Shown: positions 11,304 through 20,685 of the stretch, one piece after another
Position numbering within the stretch: position 1 is the first letter of the stretch
How the letters are laid out: the number at the start of each line of letters is the position of its first letter
From: Gluconacetobacter entanii
Lineage (GTDB): Bacteria; Pseudomonadota; Alphaproteobacteria; Acetobacterales; Acetobacteraceae
NCBI RefSeq assembly: GCF_003206495.1
Contig: NZ_NKUF01000001.1
Span: forward strand, 162,187-226,186
Reading direction: 5' to 3'
DNA length: 64,000 nucleotides
The notes under the pieces: generated by a model
Told to the model about the DNA's origin: nothing
Databases searched by the model: none
The model's input: only the letters and a program-made list of their open reading frames with translations
Translations under genes and position numbers: made by a program

Positions 11304-12701
11304 TCAGGACTTGGAACGCATGTCGATGACCGCACGACGGTGCAGGTCACGATCCAACTGCCGCGATGTCTGTTCCACACGTTCATTGAGCAACTGGTCG
11401 GCGATCTCGCTTGGTGTCTGCAGGGCGACGTTACGCTCCTCCCGCTTGCAGACCATGATGAGGGCGATGCCGTACATCGACACCAGCGGGTGGCTGGTTT
11501 CCCCGGGCTTGAGGCTTTCCATCACTTCGCGCATCTGCGGGTTCAGGCGGTCAACGCGCAGTTCGCCGGGATCGGTGGGGTGTTTTTCGCCGTATTTCTT
11601 GTTAAGCGCTTCCATCTCGTCACAGGACTTGATCTTGCCGGCAAGGTCGCTGGCCTGCTGGAGGGTCTGCTTCTGCTGGTCGGACGGGTCCTGCGGGTTG
11701 AGGGGCTGCGTAAAGGGCAGGAATGCCTGATGGATGCTCAGGATGGTCGCCATTTCATGGCCGACCGTACGGCGGCTGTTGATGGTCGCGATCACGTACC
11801 CACCGGCAACACGGATGGGGTTGGAAATCGCGCCGTCGGGCATCTTGCGCGCGACCTCGACCACTTCGGGGTCAAGGCTGTCTTCCTGCGTCCAGCCGAG
11901 CATCCCGCCTTCAAGCGCGCTCTGGCTCTGGGAGAACTGGGCCGCGACGATGGGGAACGGCGCGCCTTCGCGCAGTTCCTGAATGATGGTCTCGGTGAAT
12001 TTGAGTTCGGTTTCGGGATGGTGGGGATCCTCGACCGGGACGAAGATCTCGCTGATCATGTACTGCGGCTTGCCATCCTCGCGCTTCAGCGCGTCGGTGC
12101 GCTGCTGGATCTCGGTCGCGGTGATGCGCCCGCGTGACCCGGTTTCCATGCGCAGCACCTGCGACCAGCCCACCTGCACGCGGATCTGGTCGATCAGGGT
12201 CGTGAGCGAGATGCTGTCCTGCGCCAGGCGGTTGCGCAGGGAGTTTTCGGGCATGCCATTGCGCTGCTCGATCCCGGAAATGGCGGCGGCGATCTGTGCG
12301 ACGGGCACGTTGATGTGCCGCTCCAGCATCGCCTCCATGCGCAGGCGTTCGTCAATCAACTGGCGCACGATCTGCGGGCGCAGGCGGGTCATGATGTCGT
12401 CGCTGACATCCAGCCCCGATGACAGCGCGAACAGCCGCCCGCGCGTATCGACATCGCGCTTCGTCAGGACGGATCCATTGACGATGGCGATGATCGAATC
12501 CTCGGTCTGCGGTTCCGCGCTGGTGCCTGCATCCGTCTTGTGGCGGGCATGGCGGGTGCTTGCGGCATCGGCGCCGTGGCAGGTGGCGACGGCCATCGCC
12601 GCCGTCATCAGCCCCGCGCCCATGCACGATGCCAGCCTGCGTGCCTGCCGGGCCGCACGACGGGAAGGGACGCTGCCAGGGGTGGCGGAAAACCAACGCA
12701 T
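11304..12701 (-). CDS. surA: Periplasmic chaperone and peptidyl-prolyl isomerase SurA
   Basis: SurA escorts outer-membrane proteins, including LptD, across the periplasm. The 465-residue protein has a basic start and a hydrophobic signal (ASCMGAGLMTAAMAVATCHG), then the SurA N-terminal chaperone domain (EDSIIAIVNGSVLTKRDVDT, from about 67). A parvulin-type rotamase domain follows (GGMLGWTQEDSLDPEVVEVA, about 260-330), then a second, weaker rotamase-like region. It lies between lptD and rsmA on the same strand with short gaps, which matches its role as the LptD chaperone. Confidence 0.95.
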   Translation of the reverse strand: MRWFSATPGSVPSRRAARQARRLASCMGAGLMTAAMAVATCHGADAASTRHARHKTDAGTSAEPQTEDSIIAIVNGSVLTKRDVDTRGRLFALSSGLDVSDDIMTRLRPQIVRQLIDERLRMEAMLERHINVPVAQIAAAISGIEQRNGMPENSLRNRLAQDSISLTTLIDQIRVQVGWSQVLRMETGSRGRITATEIQQRTDALKREDGKPQYMISEIFVPVEDPHHPETELKFTETIIQELREGAPFPIVAAQFSQSQSALEGGMLGWTQEDSLDPEVVEVARKMPDGAISNPIRVAGGYVIATINSRRTVGHEMATILSIHQAFLPFTQPLNPQDPSDQQKQTLQQASDLAGKIKSCDEMEALNKKYGEKHPTDPGELRVDRLNPQMREVMESLKPGETSHPLVSMYGIALIMVCKREERNVALQTPSEIADQLLNERVEQTSRQLDRDLHRRAVIDMRSKS

Positions 12702-12724
12702 TCAGATCAATCTTTCACGCATCA

Positions 12725-15217
12725 TCAGCCATTCATGCCAAACGAACCGATGGTCTTGAACGTCAGGGAGAACATTACGGTCGAATTGCTCTGCTGACCA
12801 CCAATTGTGGTGTACTGCTTGAGGTACATCACATCAATGCCGAAACAGTCATTCTGGTAGCCCGCATCGCCACCCACGGACACGCTCTGCTGGCGTGACA
12901 GGCTGCGGCGGATATATCCCGCAAGGTGCCAGTTGTCCCATGTCGTTGACGCGCCGAATGTCAGTTCGCTGATCGGCTTATAGTAGATCGAGGGCGGCGT
13001 CGAGGTATAGGGATTGTTTGCGTAATAATAGTAAGGCGTCACCGGTTCATAGATATAGCCGCCATTGACACGGAAATACTTGAAGCCCGCACTTCCCAGC
13101 GCATCGGCGAAATCGACGCGCCCGGCATAGGGATCAAGCCGCATTTTCCCATCAAAATCAAAGAAGTGGTTGGGGACGATGCGCGTGCCCATCACCACGT
13201 CCGACAGATGGTGGCTCAGCCCCGAATAGGGGATGCGGTCATGTTCGACATGCTCCTGGAAGCTTTCACCCACCAGTACGTCAACCTGGTGACCGTTCCA
13301 TGTCCAGTTCGAATGCAGCCCGACATTGGCGCGCAGGCCACCATCAAGCCGGTCCGTCCCGGCATAGCGGTTCAGCGCGAACAGCGTCTGGTCGGTGAAT
13401 TCATACGACAGGCTGTCTTCGTTGGGGATGAAGCGCGACGAACTGTTGCCGGTGTTGGGGGCAGCGATGATCTGCGCGATCGGTTCAAGGATTTCCGACC
13501 CGCGGCCATGGTTGAAGCTGCGCAGGAAGGGCCAGTTGAGCTTCAGCGCCACGGTGGGCAGGACCTGTCCCGCCACCTGGCTGCGGGTGGTCTTGGCATA
13601 GTTTGGCTGCTCGTTAAGCTGTGTCGCGCGGTGGATGGCCGATTCGACATGCAGCGTCAGGTCCCAGATCTGCCCCAGCGAGTTGCGGAACGGCCTGTCC
13701 CAGTTGAGCGTCAACTGCCCGCGCTGGTCCGATGTCCCGTTTTCACGATAGACGTAGAAATCGGTGGTATCGAGGCTGAAACGCCCGCCAAGCGCGTCAG
13801 GCTGCCCGAAATAGCTGTAGGTGTAGCGCGGCAGCACCCATGGCAGGTCGCGGTTGTGGATGATGCCTTCGTTCAGCCCCTGATAGGCCTGCGCATCGAC
13901 GCGCGAATACGACCCGGTGCCGAATCCCTCAAGGTAGATGTTCGAATTCAGCGTATCCTGCCCGTAGCCGGAAATGCGGTAGTCACGCATGTAGTTGGCG
14001 GAACTTGCGACGTTGATATGCGCGCCAAGCCGCCATGTCTTGTTCAGGGAGAACCGGCCCGAGCCAAAGAAATACCCCTGGACGCCGTGGTTGTCCTTAC
14101 TGTCAACCTCGTCACCGAAAGTATTGATGTAGTTGATGTCATGATGGGTGTCATAGGCGATGCCCGCGCGCACGTTCATGCTGCCGAAGTTGAAGCGGTG
14201 GCGGTACTGCGCGCTAAGCTGCGGGCCGGTGCGGGTGGAGAACAGCCCTTCGGCCACCAGGTCCGACTGCCCGTCGATCACCCAGTAATACGGGATGGTG
14301 ACATACGTGCCGAGATAGCGGTTGTGCGGCGTGAAGCCGGGCGTGAGGAAGCCGCTCTGGCGTCGCACGGACTGGTCGGTCATGGAGAAGGCGGGCAGGT
14401 AGAAGATCGGCACGCCAAAGAAATCGACAAATGCGTCACGGAACTCGATGCGCTTGTGCTGCAGGTCATGCGACGCGTCATAGGCGCGGATCTGCCAGAA
14501 GGGCGCGCGTTCGGGATGGCGGTCACAGATCTCGCACGCGGTATAGACGACGCGCGTCAGGTCATTGACCTTGCCGCCCGTGCGCCGCACGCCGTTCGCC
14601 GCCATGCGGGCGTTGTCGTCCATCTGCGCGTACATCTTGCTCATGATGCCATCGCGCATGCCGTTGCTCAGCTCGGCATAGCTGGTGAACATCACCGTCC
14701 CGTCGGGTTCGACCACCGCGACATTGCCCGAGGCCGAGGCCACGCCGGTATTGCGGTCGTAGATCACCTTGTCCGCCCGCATGACCTGGTCGTTCTGCCA
14801 GATCTGGACATTGCCGCTCCAGATCGCAAGGCCGTTCTTGCTGTCATAGGCGACATGGTCGGCCTGGAAGGTGACGGGATCGCCCGTGGACACGGTGCTT
14901 GACGATGCCGCACCGTGCTGTGTCCCCGTGGTGGCGTCCGGCTGCGACGCTGCCGTCTGCGAATGGACATGCCGCCCCCGCATGGAGGGGGAGTTCTTGC
15001 TGGCCGGGGTCGGAAGTGGCTGCGACGCATCGGGGGTCGTGTCCGTCGCGCTGGCCGCGCGTGCCGTCGCCACGCCGCCCGGGGCCCCCAGCAGCATCAT
15101 CATCCCCCCAAGGATCGTCGCCGACAGCAAGGCGATGCGCGATGCCCGTCTCGGCGGGGCAGGGCGCATGCGCTCAGGGTCGCGGGTGCGGCGCGACAGG
15201 GGGAAGGGACGGACCAT
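12725..15217 (-). CDS. lptD: LPS-assembly protein LptD (outer-membrane translocon)
   Basis: LptD inserts lipopolysaccharide into the outer leaflet of the outer membrane together with LptE. The chosen ATG (15215-15217) shares one base with the lptG stop and gives 830 residues starting with a signal sequence (ALLSATILGGMMMLLGAP, then ATARA). An OstA-like periplasmic domain follows (VTFQADHVAYDSKNGLAIWS, repeated strands to about 280), then a long aromatic-rich beta-barrel. The cysteines of TACEICDRHP and a late DCFGID are candidates for the inter-domain disulfides seen in the family. Confidence 0.95.
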   Translation of the reverse strand: MVRPFPLSRRTRDPERMRPAPPRRASRIALLSATILGGMMMLLGAPGGVATARAASATDTTPDASQPLPTPASKNSPSMRGRHVHSQTAASQPDATTGTQHGAASSSTVSTGDPVTFQADHVAYDSKNGLAIWSGNVQIWQNDQVMRADKVIYDRNTGVASASGNVAVVEPDGTVMFTSYAELSNGMRDGIMSKMYAQMDDNARMAANGVRRTGGKVNDLTRVVYTACEICDRHPERAPFWQIRAYDASHDLQHKRIEFRDAFVDFFGVPIFYLPAFSMTDQSVRRQSGFLTPGFTPHNRYLGTYVTIPYYWVIDGQSDLVAEGLFSTRTGPQLSAQYRHRFNFGSMNVRAGIAYDTHHDINYINTFGDEVDSKDNHGVQGYFFGSGRFSLNKTWRLGAHINVASSANYMRDYRISGYGQDTLNSNIYLEGFGTGSYSRVDAQAYQGLNEGIIHNRDLPWVLPRYTYSYFGQPDALGGRFSLDTTDFYVYRENGTSDQRGQLTLNWDRPFRNSLGQIWDLTLHVESAIHRATQLNEQPNYAKTTRSQVAGQVLPTVALKLNWPFLRSFNHGRGSEILEPIAQIIAAPNTGNSSSRFIPNEDSLSYEFTDQTLFALNRYAGTDRLDGGLRANVGLHSNWTWNGHQVDVLVGESFQEHVEHDRIPYSGLSHHLSDVVMGTRIVPNHFFDFDGKMRLDPYAGRVDFADALGSAGFKYFRVNGGYIYEPVTPYYYYANNPYTSTPPSIYYKPISELTFGASTTWDNWHLAGYIRRSLSRQQSVSVGGDAGYQNDCFGIDVMYLKQYTTIGGQQSNSTVMFSLTFKTIGSFGMNG

Positions 15218-16332
15218 TAACCGTCCTCTAGATGAAGAAGTAATGAAACTGCAAGACAAAGCCCTGCCCCGGTGGGGGCCCATGCCGCAAGCACGGGGGG
15301 CAGGGCGCCCGATTCACCGAACTGTGCCGCGATCTTGGAGATGGCGAACAGTGCAAAACCCGCCCCCACGCCCAGACTGATCATCCGCACCACGCCCCCG
15401 CGCCGCGCCGGGCGCATCGAAAATCCCGCCGCCACCAGCGCCATCGTGCCGCACAGGACCGGCAGCGTCAGCAGGCTCTGGAAACGCAGGCGGTGGCGGA
15501 TGGAGGAAAAGCCCGAACGGTTGAGCAGCTTGATGAACCCCGGCAGCGCCCAGACCGACAGCGTGTTGGGGGAGGCGAGGCTGTCCTGCACCCCCGCCAG
15601 CGTCAGGTCGGCGGGCAGCGTCATCTGCCCCATGTCCACCGGGTTTTCATCGGGGCGGAGCAGTCGCGCCCCCTCCAGCACCCAGCGCCTGTTGCCGAGG
15701 TAGCCGTGCGCGGCCTCGATACGCGTCAGCATGTGGTCATGCCCGTCAAGGCGGAAGATGCTGACGCCGGAAATGCGCATCACATGGTCACGCAGCCTGA
15801 CGCGCCGGGCATGGACGATGGCGACGCCATGATCGACAAGGCCGTTGTCGGACTGGCGCATCCACAGGGCGCCGCCGCTCATGTTGATGGTCTTGACCGT
15901 GCTTTCACGCAGGTACTGCTGGTCCAGGATTTCCGCCCGGCGGTACATGGCCGATGACAGGGGGCTTATGACCGTGGTGGACAGGGCGCCGATCATGATG
16001 GCGCACCCGACCGGCCCGGCCAGGAACTGCCACGCGGAAATGCCCGCCGCGCGCGCCACCACCAGTTCGGACGAACGCGCCAGGCGCCAGAAGCAGATGA
16101 TCCCGCCAAGCAGGACGCCAAAGGGCAGGATCTCCAGCATGGCGAAGGGGATGTGCAGGACCGCGATCTCGCTGACGAGGGAGGCGGGCACGTTGGGCCT
16201 GCTGGAGACGCGGCGCAGCAGGTCGATGAAATCGAACAGCGTGATCAGTCCCGTCAGGAACGCGATCACCGCCAGCACGGCATAGGTGAACTGGCGCGCG
16301 ATATAGAGCGAGAGGGTCCGGGCGAAGGTCAT
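15217..16332 (-). CDS. lptG: LPS export ABC transporter permease LptG
   Basis: Inner-membrane permease of the LptB2FGC exporter that pulls LPS out of the inner membrane. The start at 16332 (MTFARTLSLYIARQFTYAVL) overlaps the lptF stop by 4 bp (ATGA), favouring it over in-frame starts inside lptF. The 371 residues have three N-terminal membrane segments, a periplasmic beta-jellyroll domain (about 100-265) and three C-terminal membrane segments ending LCLAVSLLLHLEDG. The ATPase LptB is not in the window. Confidence 0.95.
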   Translation of the reverse strand: MTFARTLSLYIARQFTYAVLAVIAFLTGLITLFDFIDLLRRVSSRPNVPASLVSEIAVLHIPFAMLEILPFGVLLGGIICFWRLARSSELVVARAAGISAWQFLAGPVGCAIMIGALSTTVISPLSSAMYRRAEILDQQYLRESTVKTINMSGGALWMRQSDNGLVDHGVAIVHARRVRLRDHVMRISGVSIFRLDGHDHMLTRIEAAHGYLGNRRWVLEGARLLRPDENPVDMGQMTLPADLTLAGVQDSLASPNTLSVWALPGFIKLLNRSGFSSIRHRLRFQSLLTLPVLCGTMALVAAGFSMRPARRGGVVRMISLGVGAGFALFAISKIAAQFGESGALPPVLAAWAPTGAGLCLAVSLLLHLEDG

Positions 16333-17489
16333 CGTGGCGGGAGTGTCCCCGGAGCAGGGCCGCGGGTGCGGAATTCGGGCCAGAACAGGATGGCCATGCA
16401 CACCAGTCCCGGCACGAGGGCGCAGATCCACATCAGCGGCATCAGTGCGAGGTTGCGGCTGGCGAGGTTCTGCACCAGCAGCGCCAGCGCCTGCACCGCG
16501 ACCACCGCCAGCGTGGCCGCCACGGGACGCATGATGTTGCCATGGCGCGAAAACCCGCCCCCCAGCGCGCCAAGCAGGCCGATCATGGCAAAGGAAAACG
16601 CACAGAGCGGCGATGTCAGCCGACGCCATGCCTCGATGATCATCTTTTTCTCGTCACGTGGTGAAAACTGCCGCAGGTTCGGATGCAGCAGGGCGGTGAT
16701 CGGCAGTTCGTTCGCATCGGGCTGGCGGGTCTGCGTGCCGTGCGGGGCGGACAGGTCGATGGTGTTGCGCTCGAAACTCAGCATGTTCAGCCGTCCCGTC
16801 TTGCGGTCGATTTCCTGGCGGGACCCATTGAACAGGACAACGCGCGGCTGGTCATTGATGATGACCAGGCTGCCTTCCTCCGCCAGGATGGTGGCCTGCG
16901 CATCAGGCTGGCGGTCGTCTTCGACCATGATGCCATGCAGCAGCCCGTTTTCATCGCGGGTGCGGATATAGACGGTCATGTTGTCCGAAACCTGCGTGAA
17001 CACCCCATCCTGTATCAGGAAGGCCGCCATCTTGTTGCGGATCTGGTATTCATACTGGCGAAAGCCGTGATACGACGCGGGCACCACCCACAGGTTGAGC
17101 GCATAGCACGCCAGTACCGACACCATGGCGCACAGCAGCGCCGGGCGCGCCATCATGAAGGGCGACAGCCCCGCCGCCTGCATGACCGTCAGTTCCCGGT
17201 CCGATCCCAGCCGCTGATAGATGAACTGCACCACCACGAATGTCGTGATCGGCAGGATGACCGCGACGAAGGAGGGGATCAGCAGGCTGGTCAACTGCAC
17301 GAACACCCGCAGCGACAGCCCGCGCCCGACCACCAGCGAGACGAAATGCAGCGACTGCGTCAGCCAGATGAGCAGCACGAGCGCCCCTGTCGTCGCGACG
17401 AGCGCCAGCAGCAACTGTCGCAGGACGTAGCGGTCCAGAATCGACAGACGCGTGGAGAAGCGTTGGATGACGGGATAGGCGACAGGCAT
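16329..17489 (-). CDS. lptF: LPS export ABC transporter permease LptF
   Basis: Partner permease of LptG. The 386 residues start with the family pattern LSILDRYVLRQLLLALVATT. They show three N-terminal membrane helices, the coupling segment (QRLGSDRELTVMQAAGLSPF, which contacts LptB), a periplasmic jellyroll (about 150-285) and three C-terminal helices. It is the first gene of the leftward operon lptF-lptG-lptD-surA-rsmA. Its promoter should lie in the 92-bp gap 17490-17581 before the FAD oxidase gene, though I see no clear boxes there. Confidence 0.95.
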   Translation of the reverse strand: MPVAYPVIQRFSTRLSILDRYVLRQLLLALVATTGALVLLIWLTQSLHFVSLVVGRGLSLRVFVQLTSLLIPSFVAVILPITTFVVVQFIYQRLGSDRELTVMQAAGLSPFMMARPALLCAMVSVLACYALNLWVVPASYHGFRQYEYQIRNKMAAFLIQDGVFTQVSDNMTVYIRTRDENGLLHGIMVEDDRQPDAQATILAEEGSLVIINDQPRVVLFNGSRQEIDRKTGRLNMLSFERNTIDLSAPHGTQTRQPDANELPITALLHPNLRQFSPRDEKKMIIEAWRRLTSPLCAFSFAMIGLLGALGGGFSRHGNIMRPVAATLAVVAVQALALLVQNLASRNLALMPLMWICALVPGLVCMAILFWPEFRTRGPAPGTLPPR

Positions 17490-17581
17490 GCTCCTGTCTA
17501 ACCCTCATCGCGGTGCATAAAAAGGTATGTTACCGCAAAGGTCTGAAACAGTCTGTGTCCGTCGGGCATCGTGTCGGGTCG

Positions 17582-19033
17582 TCACGACGTGGCGGGCGGG
17601 AAGATTTTGCCCGGATTCATCAGGTCATGCGGGTCCAGCGCCGCCTTTATGCGCCGCATGGTCGCCAGTTCCGCGCCACCGCGCCATTCCGCCATCATGT
17701 AGGGTTTGAGCTGTCCCACCCCGTGTTCGGCGGAAAACGACCCGTCAAGGTCGCGCACGATGTCGGCCACCGTGTCCATGATGTCATGGCTGCGCGCCAG
17801 GAAGGCGTCGGCGGGCATGTCCACTGGCTGCACCACGTTGAAATGGATGTTGCCATCGCCCAGATGCCCGAACGGCGCGGGGCGGATGCCGGGGATCAGG
17901 TCCTCGCACGCCCGTGTCGCGCGCGCGATCAGTTCGGGCACGCGCGCAACGGGAACGGATACGTCGTTCTTCACGCTCGCGCCCGCGCGCTTCTGTGCCT
18001 CGGCATGTTCCTCGCGCAGTTTCCACAGGTTGGCGCGCTGCCCCTCGCTCTCGGCCATGACGGCGTCGGTCACGATGCCCTTTTCCATTGCATCGGCCAG
18101 CACGCCTTCCATGAACTCGCGCAGGTCGGCGCCCGGGCGCGGTGTCGCAAGCTCCACCAGGACATAGGCCGGGGCGGGCTGTTCCAGCGGCAGGCTGGCC
18201 CCCGCGATCAGGTCGTTGACCAGCGCCATGCCCGTGCCCGACATGTATTCGAACGCCTGGATCAGCGCGGGGTCCAGCGCGCGGAACGCACTGAACAGCG
18301 CAAGCGCGCCCTGCGCGTCCTCGACCGCGCACAGGGCGACCTCGATCTCCTTCGGCGCGGGCTGGAGCTGGATGATCGCGCGCGTGATGAAGCCCAGCGT
18401 CCCTTCGGAACCGACGAAAAGCTGGCGCAGCGCGTATCCGGTGTTGTCCTTGCGCAGGCGGCGCAGGCCGTGGAACACCTCCCCGTCAGGCAGGACCGCC
18501 TCCAGCCCCAGCACCAGTTCGCGCGCGTTGCCGTACCGCACGGTGTTGTTGCCGCCCGCGTTCGTCGCAAGGATGCCACCCATCTGCGCCGACCCTTCGG
18601 AGGAGATCGACAGCGGCAGCATCATCCCCGCCTCCCGCGCGGCGTCCTGCGCGACCTTCAGGGGCACGCCCGCTTCGACCTCCATCGTCATTTCATGGGG
18701 GTCGATGCCCCGGATATGGTTCATGCGCCCCATGCAGATGACCACCTCGTGCCCGCTGTCATCGGGGGTCGCGCCGCCGACCATGCTGGTATTGCCGCCC
18801 TGCGGCACCATCGGGACGCCATGGGCGACACACAGGCGCACCGCCTCTGACAGTTCGCGCGTATCCGCCGGGCGCAGCACCGCAAGCGCGCGGCCATGGT
18901 ACAGGTTGCGCCAGTCGGTGCAGAACGGGTCCATGTCGCCCGCCGCCGTCAGCATCCCCGACGGTCCCAGAAGCTGGCCAAGCCGTTCAAGCAGCTTCGC
19001 GGGATCTGCGGGTGTGGGGGATACGGCGGTCAT
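17582..19033 (-). CDS. FAD-linked 2-hydroxyacid oxidase/dehydrogenase (D-lactate or D-2-hydroxyglutarate type)
   Basis: A 483-residue flavoprotein of the vanillyl-alcohol-oxidase fold, FAD-linked oxidase C family. Residues 45-220 form the PCMH-type FAD domain (VPQGGNTSMVGGATPD and GSAQMGGILATNAGGNNTVR). The C-terminal cap contains the metal or substrate motif HLGDGNIHFNVVQP and EHGVGQLKPYM. Relatives oxidise D-lactate, glycolate or D-2-hydroxyglutarate; the substrate cannot be decided from sequence. Its start overlaps the preceding gene's stop by 4 bp (ATGA), so the two are translationally coupled. Confidence 0.88.
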   Translation of the reverse strand: MTAVSPTPADPAKLLERLGQLLGPSGMLTAAGDMDPFCTDWRNLYHGRALAVLRPADTRELSEAVRLCVAHGVPMVPQGGNTSMVGGATPDDSGHEVVICMGRMNHIRGIDPHEMTMEVEAGVPLKVAQDAAREAGMMLPLSISSEGSAQMGGILATNAGGNNTVRYGNARELVLGLEAVLPDGEVFHGLRRLRKDNTGYALRQLFVGSEGTLGFITRAIIQLQPAPKEIEVALCAVEDAQGALALFSAFRALDPALIQAFEYMSGTGMALVNDLIAGASLPLEQPAPAYVLVELATPRPGADLREFMEGVLADAMEKGIVTDAVMAESEGQRANLWKLREEHAEAQKRAGASVKNDVSVPVARVPELIARATRACEDLIPGIRPAPFGHLGDGNIHFNVVQPVDMPADAFLARSHDIMDTVADIVRDLDGSFSAEHGVGQLKPYMMAEWRGGAELATMRRIKAALDPHDLMNPGKIFPPATS

Positions 19034-19677
19034 GATGGCAGGCCTCCTGAAAGCTGGTGCGGATACGTCAATGGCTGGGCGGGGGGATGCGTATTCTGCG
19101 CGTGCGATTGTGGCGCGGTATAGGGCGCGCTGGCCTGCGCGGGCGAACTGTCCAGCGCGTGGAACAGTTCCGTCACCGCGATCCCCGCCAGCGTGCCGAT
19201 GGCCAGCGCCAGCATCAGGGTGGTGCGCCGGGGCGTGGCGCGCGTGCCCGTCGCGGCCAGGCGCGCCTGGATCTGCGCCAGCGCCGTCTGCGTTTCCGCG
19301 CGTGCCTGCTGTGTCAGCAGCAGTTCGTCCTGCAGCTTGTCATTGATCCTGCGTGAATTGCGCAGTTCGTCGTCAAGCCTGCGGATGCTGTCCGCCATTT
19401 CGGAGATACGGCTGTGGGCATCCTTGATCTCCCGCGCCGCCGCCGCGCTCGTGCGTCCGCCGCGCGGGGCGCGTGGCTTGGCTGCCGCGCGGGGCGGGGG
19501 ATTGGGGGCGATGGCCGTAAACAGGTTTTTCAGCGCGCCACCCGTCGTCTGGTTCTTGCGCGCGCGGGCGCGGATGGCCGACAGCGCGCTTTCCGACTGT
19601 CCCGGATTGTCCTCCAGCACGAGTGCCAGAATATCCGACAGGATCTTGAGTTCCTTGGGGTCTAGGCTATCGCTCAT
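19030..19677 (-). CDS. Unrecognised coiled-coil protein with one membrane segment
   Basis: A 215-residue protein with no named domain that I recognise. The N-terminus is helical (PKELKILSDILALVLEDNPG), followed by a basic, alanine/proline-rich linker (about 60-85), a predicted coiled coil (about 88-140, DAHSRISEMADSIRRLDDEL), and one hydrophobic segment (TLMLALAIGTLAGIAVTELF, about 153-172) ahead of a short polar tail. It probably anchors in the inner membrane with the coil in the cytoplasm. It is upstream of and coupled to the FAD oxidase gene, which may hint at a shared role, but nothing in the sequence shows one. Confidence 0.75.
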   Translation of the reverse strand: MSDSLDPKELKILSDILALVLEDNPGQSESALSAIRARARKNQTTGGALKNLFTAIAPNPPPRAAAKPRAPRGGRTSAAAAREIKDAHSRISEMADSIRRLDDELRNSRRINDKLQDELLLTQQARAETQTALAQIQARLAATGTRATPRRTTLMLALAIGTLAGIAVTELFHALDSSPAQASAPYTAPQSHAQNTHPPAQPLTYPHQLSGGLPS

Positions 19678-19716
19678 GTCAGGTATCGCCAGGGTCGGGT
19701 CATCAGGGTCGGGTCA

Positions 19717-20685
19717 TCATGTGCGCGGGCAGGCGGCGCGGGACAGGCGGTCGGCAATGGCGGCGCCCAGCCCATGCGTCGGCACGGGCTGGACCGCGAT
19801 CGCGCGCAGTCCGCGCCTGCGCCCCTCCATATCAAGAAACCGCAGCCCGGCGAAGAGGCGCGCGGCCGCTTCCTCCAGCTTTTCGCCCGGGCTGAGGTTC
19901 CATGTCAGAGAACTGCCGGGCAATTCCGGGCCGAACGCCAGCAGCGCTTCGTCCGGGGCGACGGACACGGCACCAAGGCGGACCGGCAGCGTGGGGGCGT
20001 AATGCGACGACAGCCGCCCCGGCGCGGCGGGGCGCGCGTCGCTGCTGTCATGGGGCAGGGTGATGTCGGGGCATATTTCGCGCAGGGCCTCGATCGGGAT
20101 CCCGCCGGGACGCAGCAGGACCGGGTGCGGTCCCGTCAGGTCCACGATCGTGCTTTCGACCCCCACGGCACACGGGCCGGAATCGAGCACGGCGTCGATC
20201 CTGCCTTCCAGCCCGTCAAGGACATGTTCCGCGCGTGACGGGCTGACGCCGCCCGACGGGTTGGCCGAAGGGGCCGCGACCGGAACCCCCGCCGCCGCCA
20301 GCAGCGCGCGCGCCACATCCCCCGCCGGCACCCGCACCGCGACGGAGGGCAGGCCCGCCCCGGCAAGGTCACAGATCGCGCAGTCGGCCGTGCGCGGCAG
20401 CACCAGCGTCAGCGGCCCGGGCCAGAAACGTTGCGCAAGGCGACGCGCCCGCGCATCGGCGTGCGCATGGACGAAGGCGCTGGCGGCATCGGGAAAATGG
20501 CTGATGAGCGGATTGAACGCCGGGCGCTGCTTCGCCGCGAAGATGCGTGCGACCGCGTGGGCGTTGGTGGCGTCGGCGCCAAGGCCATAGACCGTCTCCG
20601 TCCCGAACGCGACCAGTCCGCCGCCACGCAGGATGTCCGCCGCCTGCGCGATGCCCGCGCTGTCCGCCGCCAGCCGTCGTGTCAT
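19717..20685 (-). CDS. tsaC: Threonylcarbamoyl-AMP synthase, Sua5/YwlC type
   Basis: Makes threonylcarbamoyl-adenylate from threonine, bicarbonate and ATP for the t6A modification at position 37 of ANN-decoding tRNAs. The YrdC domain motifs are plain (GTETVYGLGADATN, KQRPAFNPL, SANPSGGVSPSRAEHV). At 322 residues it also carries the C-terminal Sua5 domain, so it is the long Sua5 form rather than short TsaC. The chosen ATG (20683-20685) overlaps the cysQ stop by 4 bp; upstream in-frame starts lie inside cysQ. Confidence 0.93.
   Translation of the reverse strand: MTRRLAADSAGIAQAADILRGGGLVAFGTETVYGLGADATNAHAVARIFAAKQRPAFNPLISHFPDAASAFVHAHADARARRLAQRFWPGPLTLVLPRTADCAICDLAGAGLPSVAVRVPAGDVARALLAAAGVPVAAPSANPSGGVSPSRAEHVLDGLEGRIDAVLDSGPCAVGVESTIVDLTGPHPVLLRPGGIPIEALREICPDITLPHDSSDARPAAPGRLSSHYAPTLPVRLGAVSVAPDEALLAFGPELPGSSLTWNLSPGEKLEEAAARLFAGLRFLDMEGRRRGLRAIAVQPVPTHGLGAAIADRLSRAACPRT

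Noticed and set aside
13166..14902. 578-codon plus-strand frame opposite lptD
   Set aside because: Shadow of lptD; no ribosome-binding site or domain pattern.
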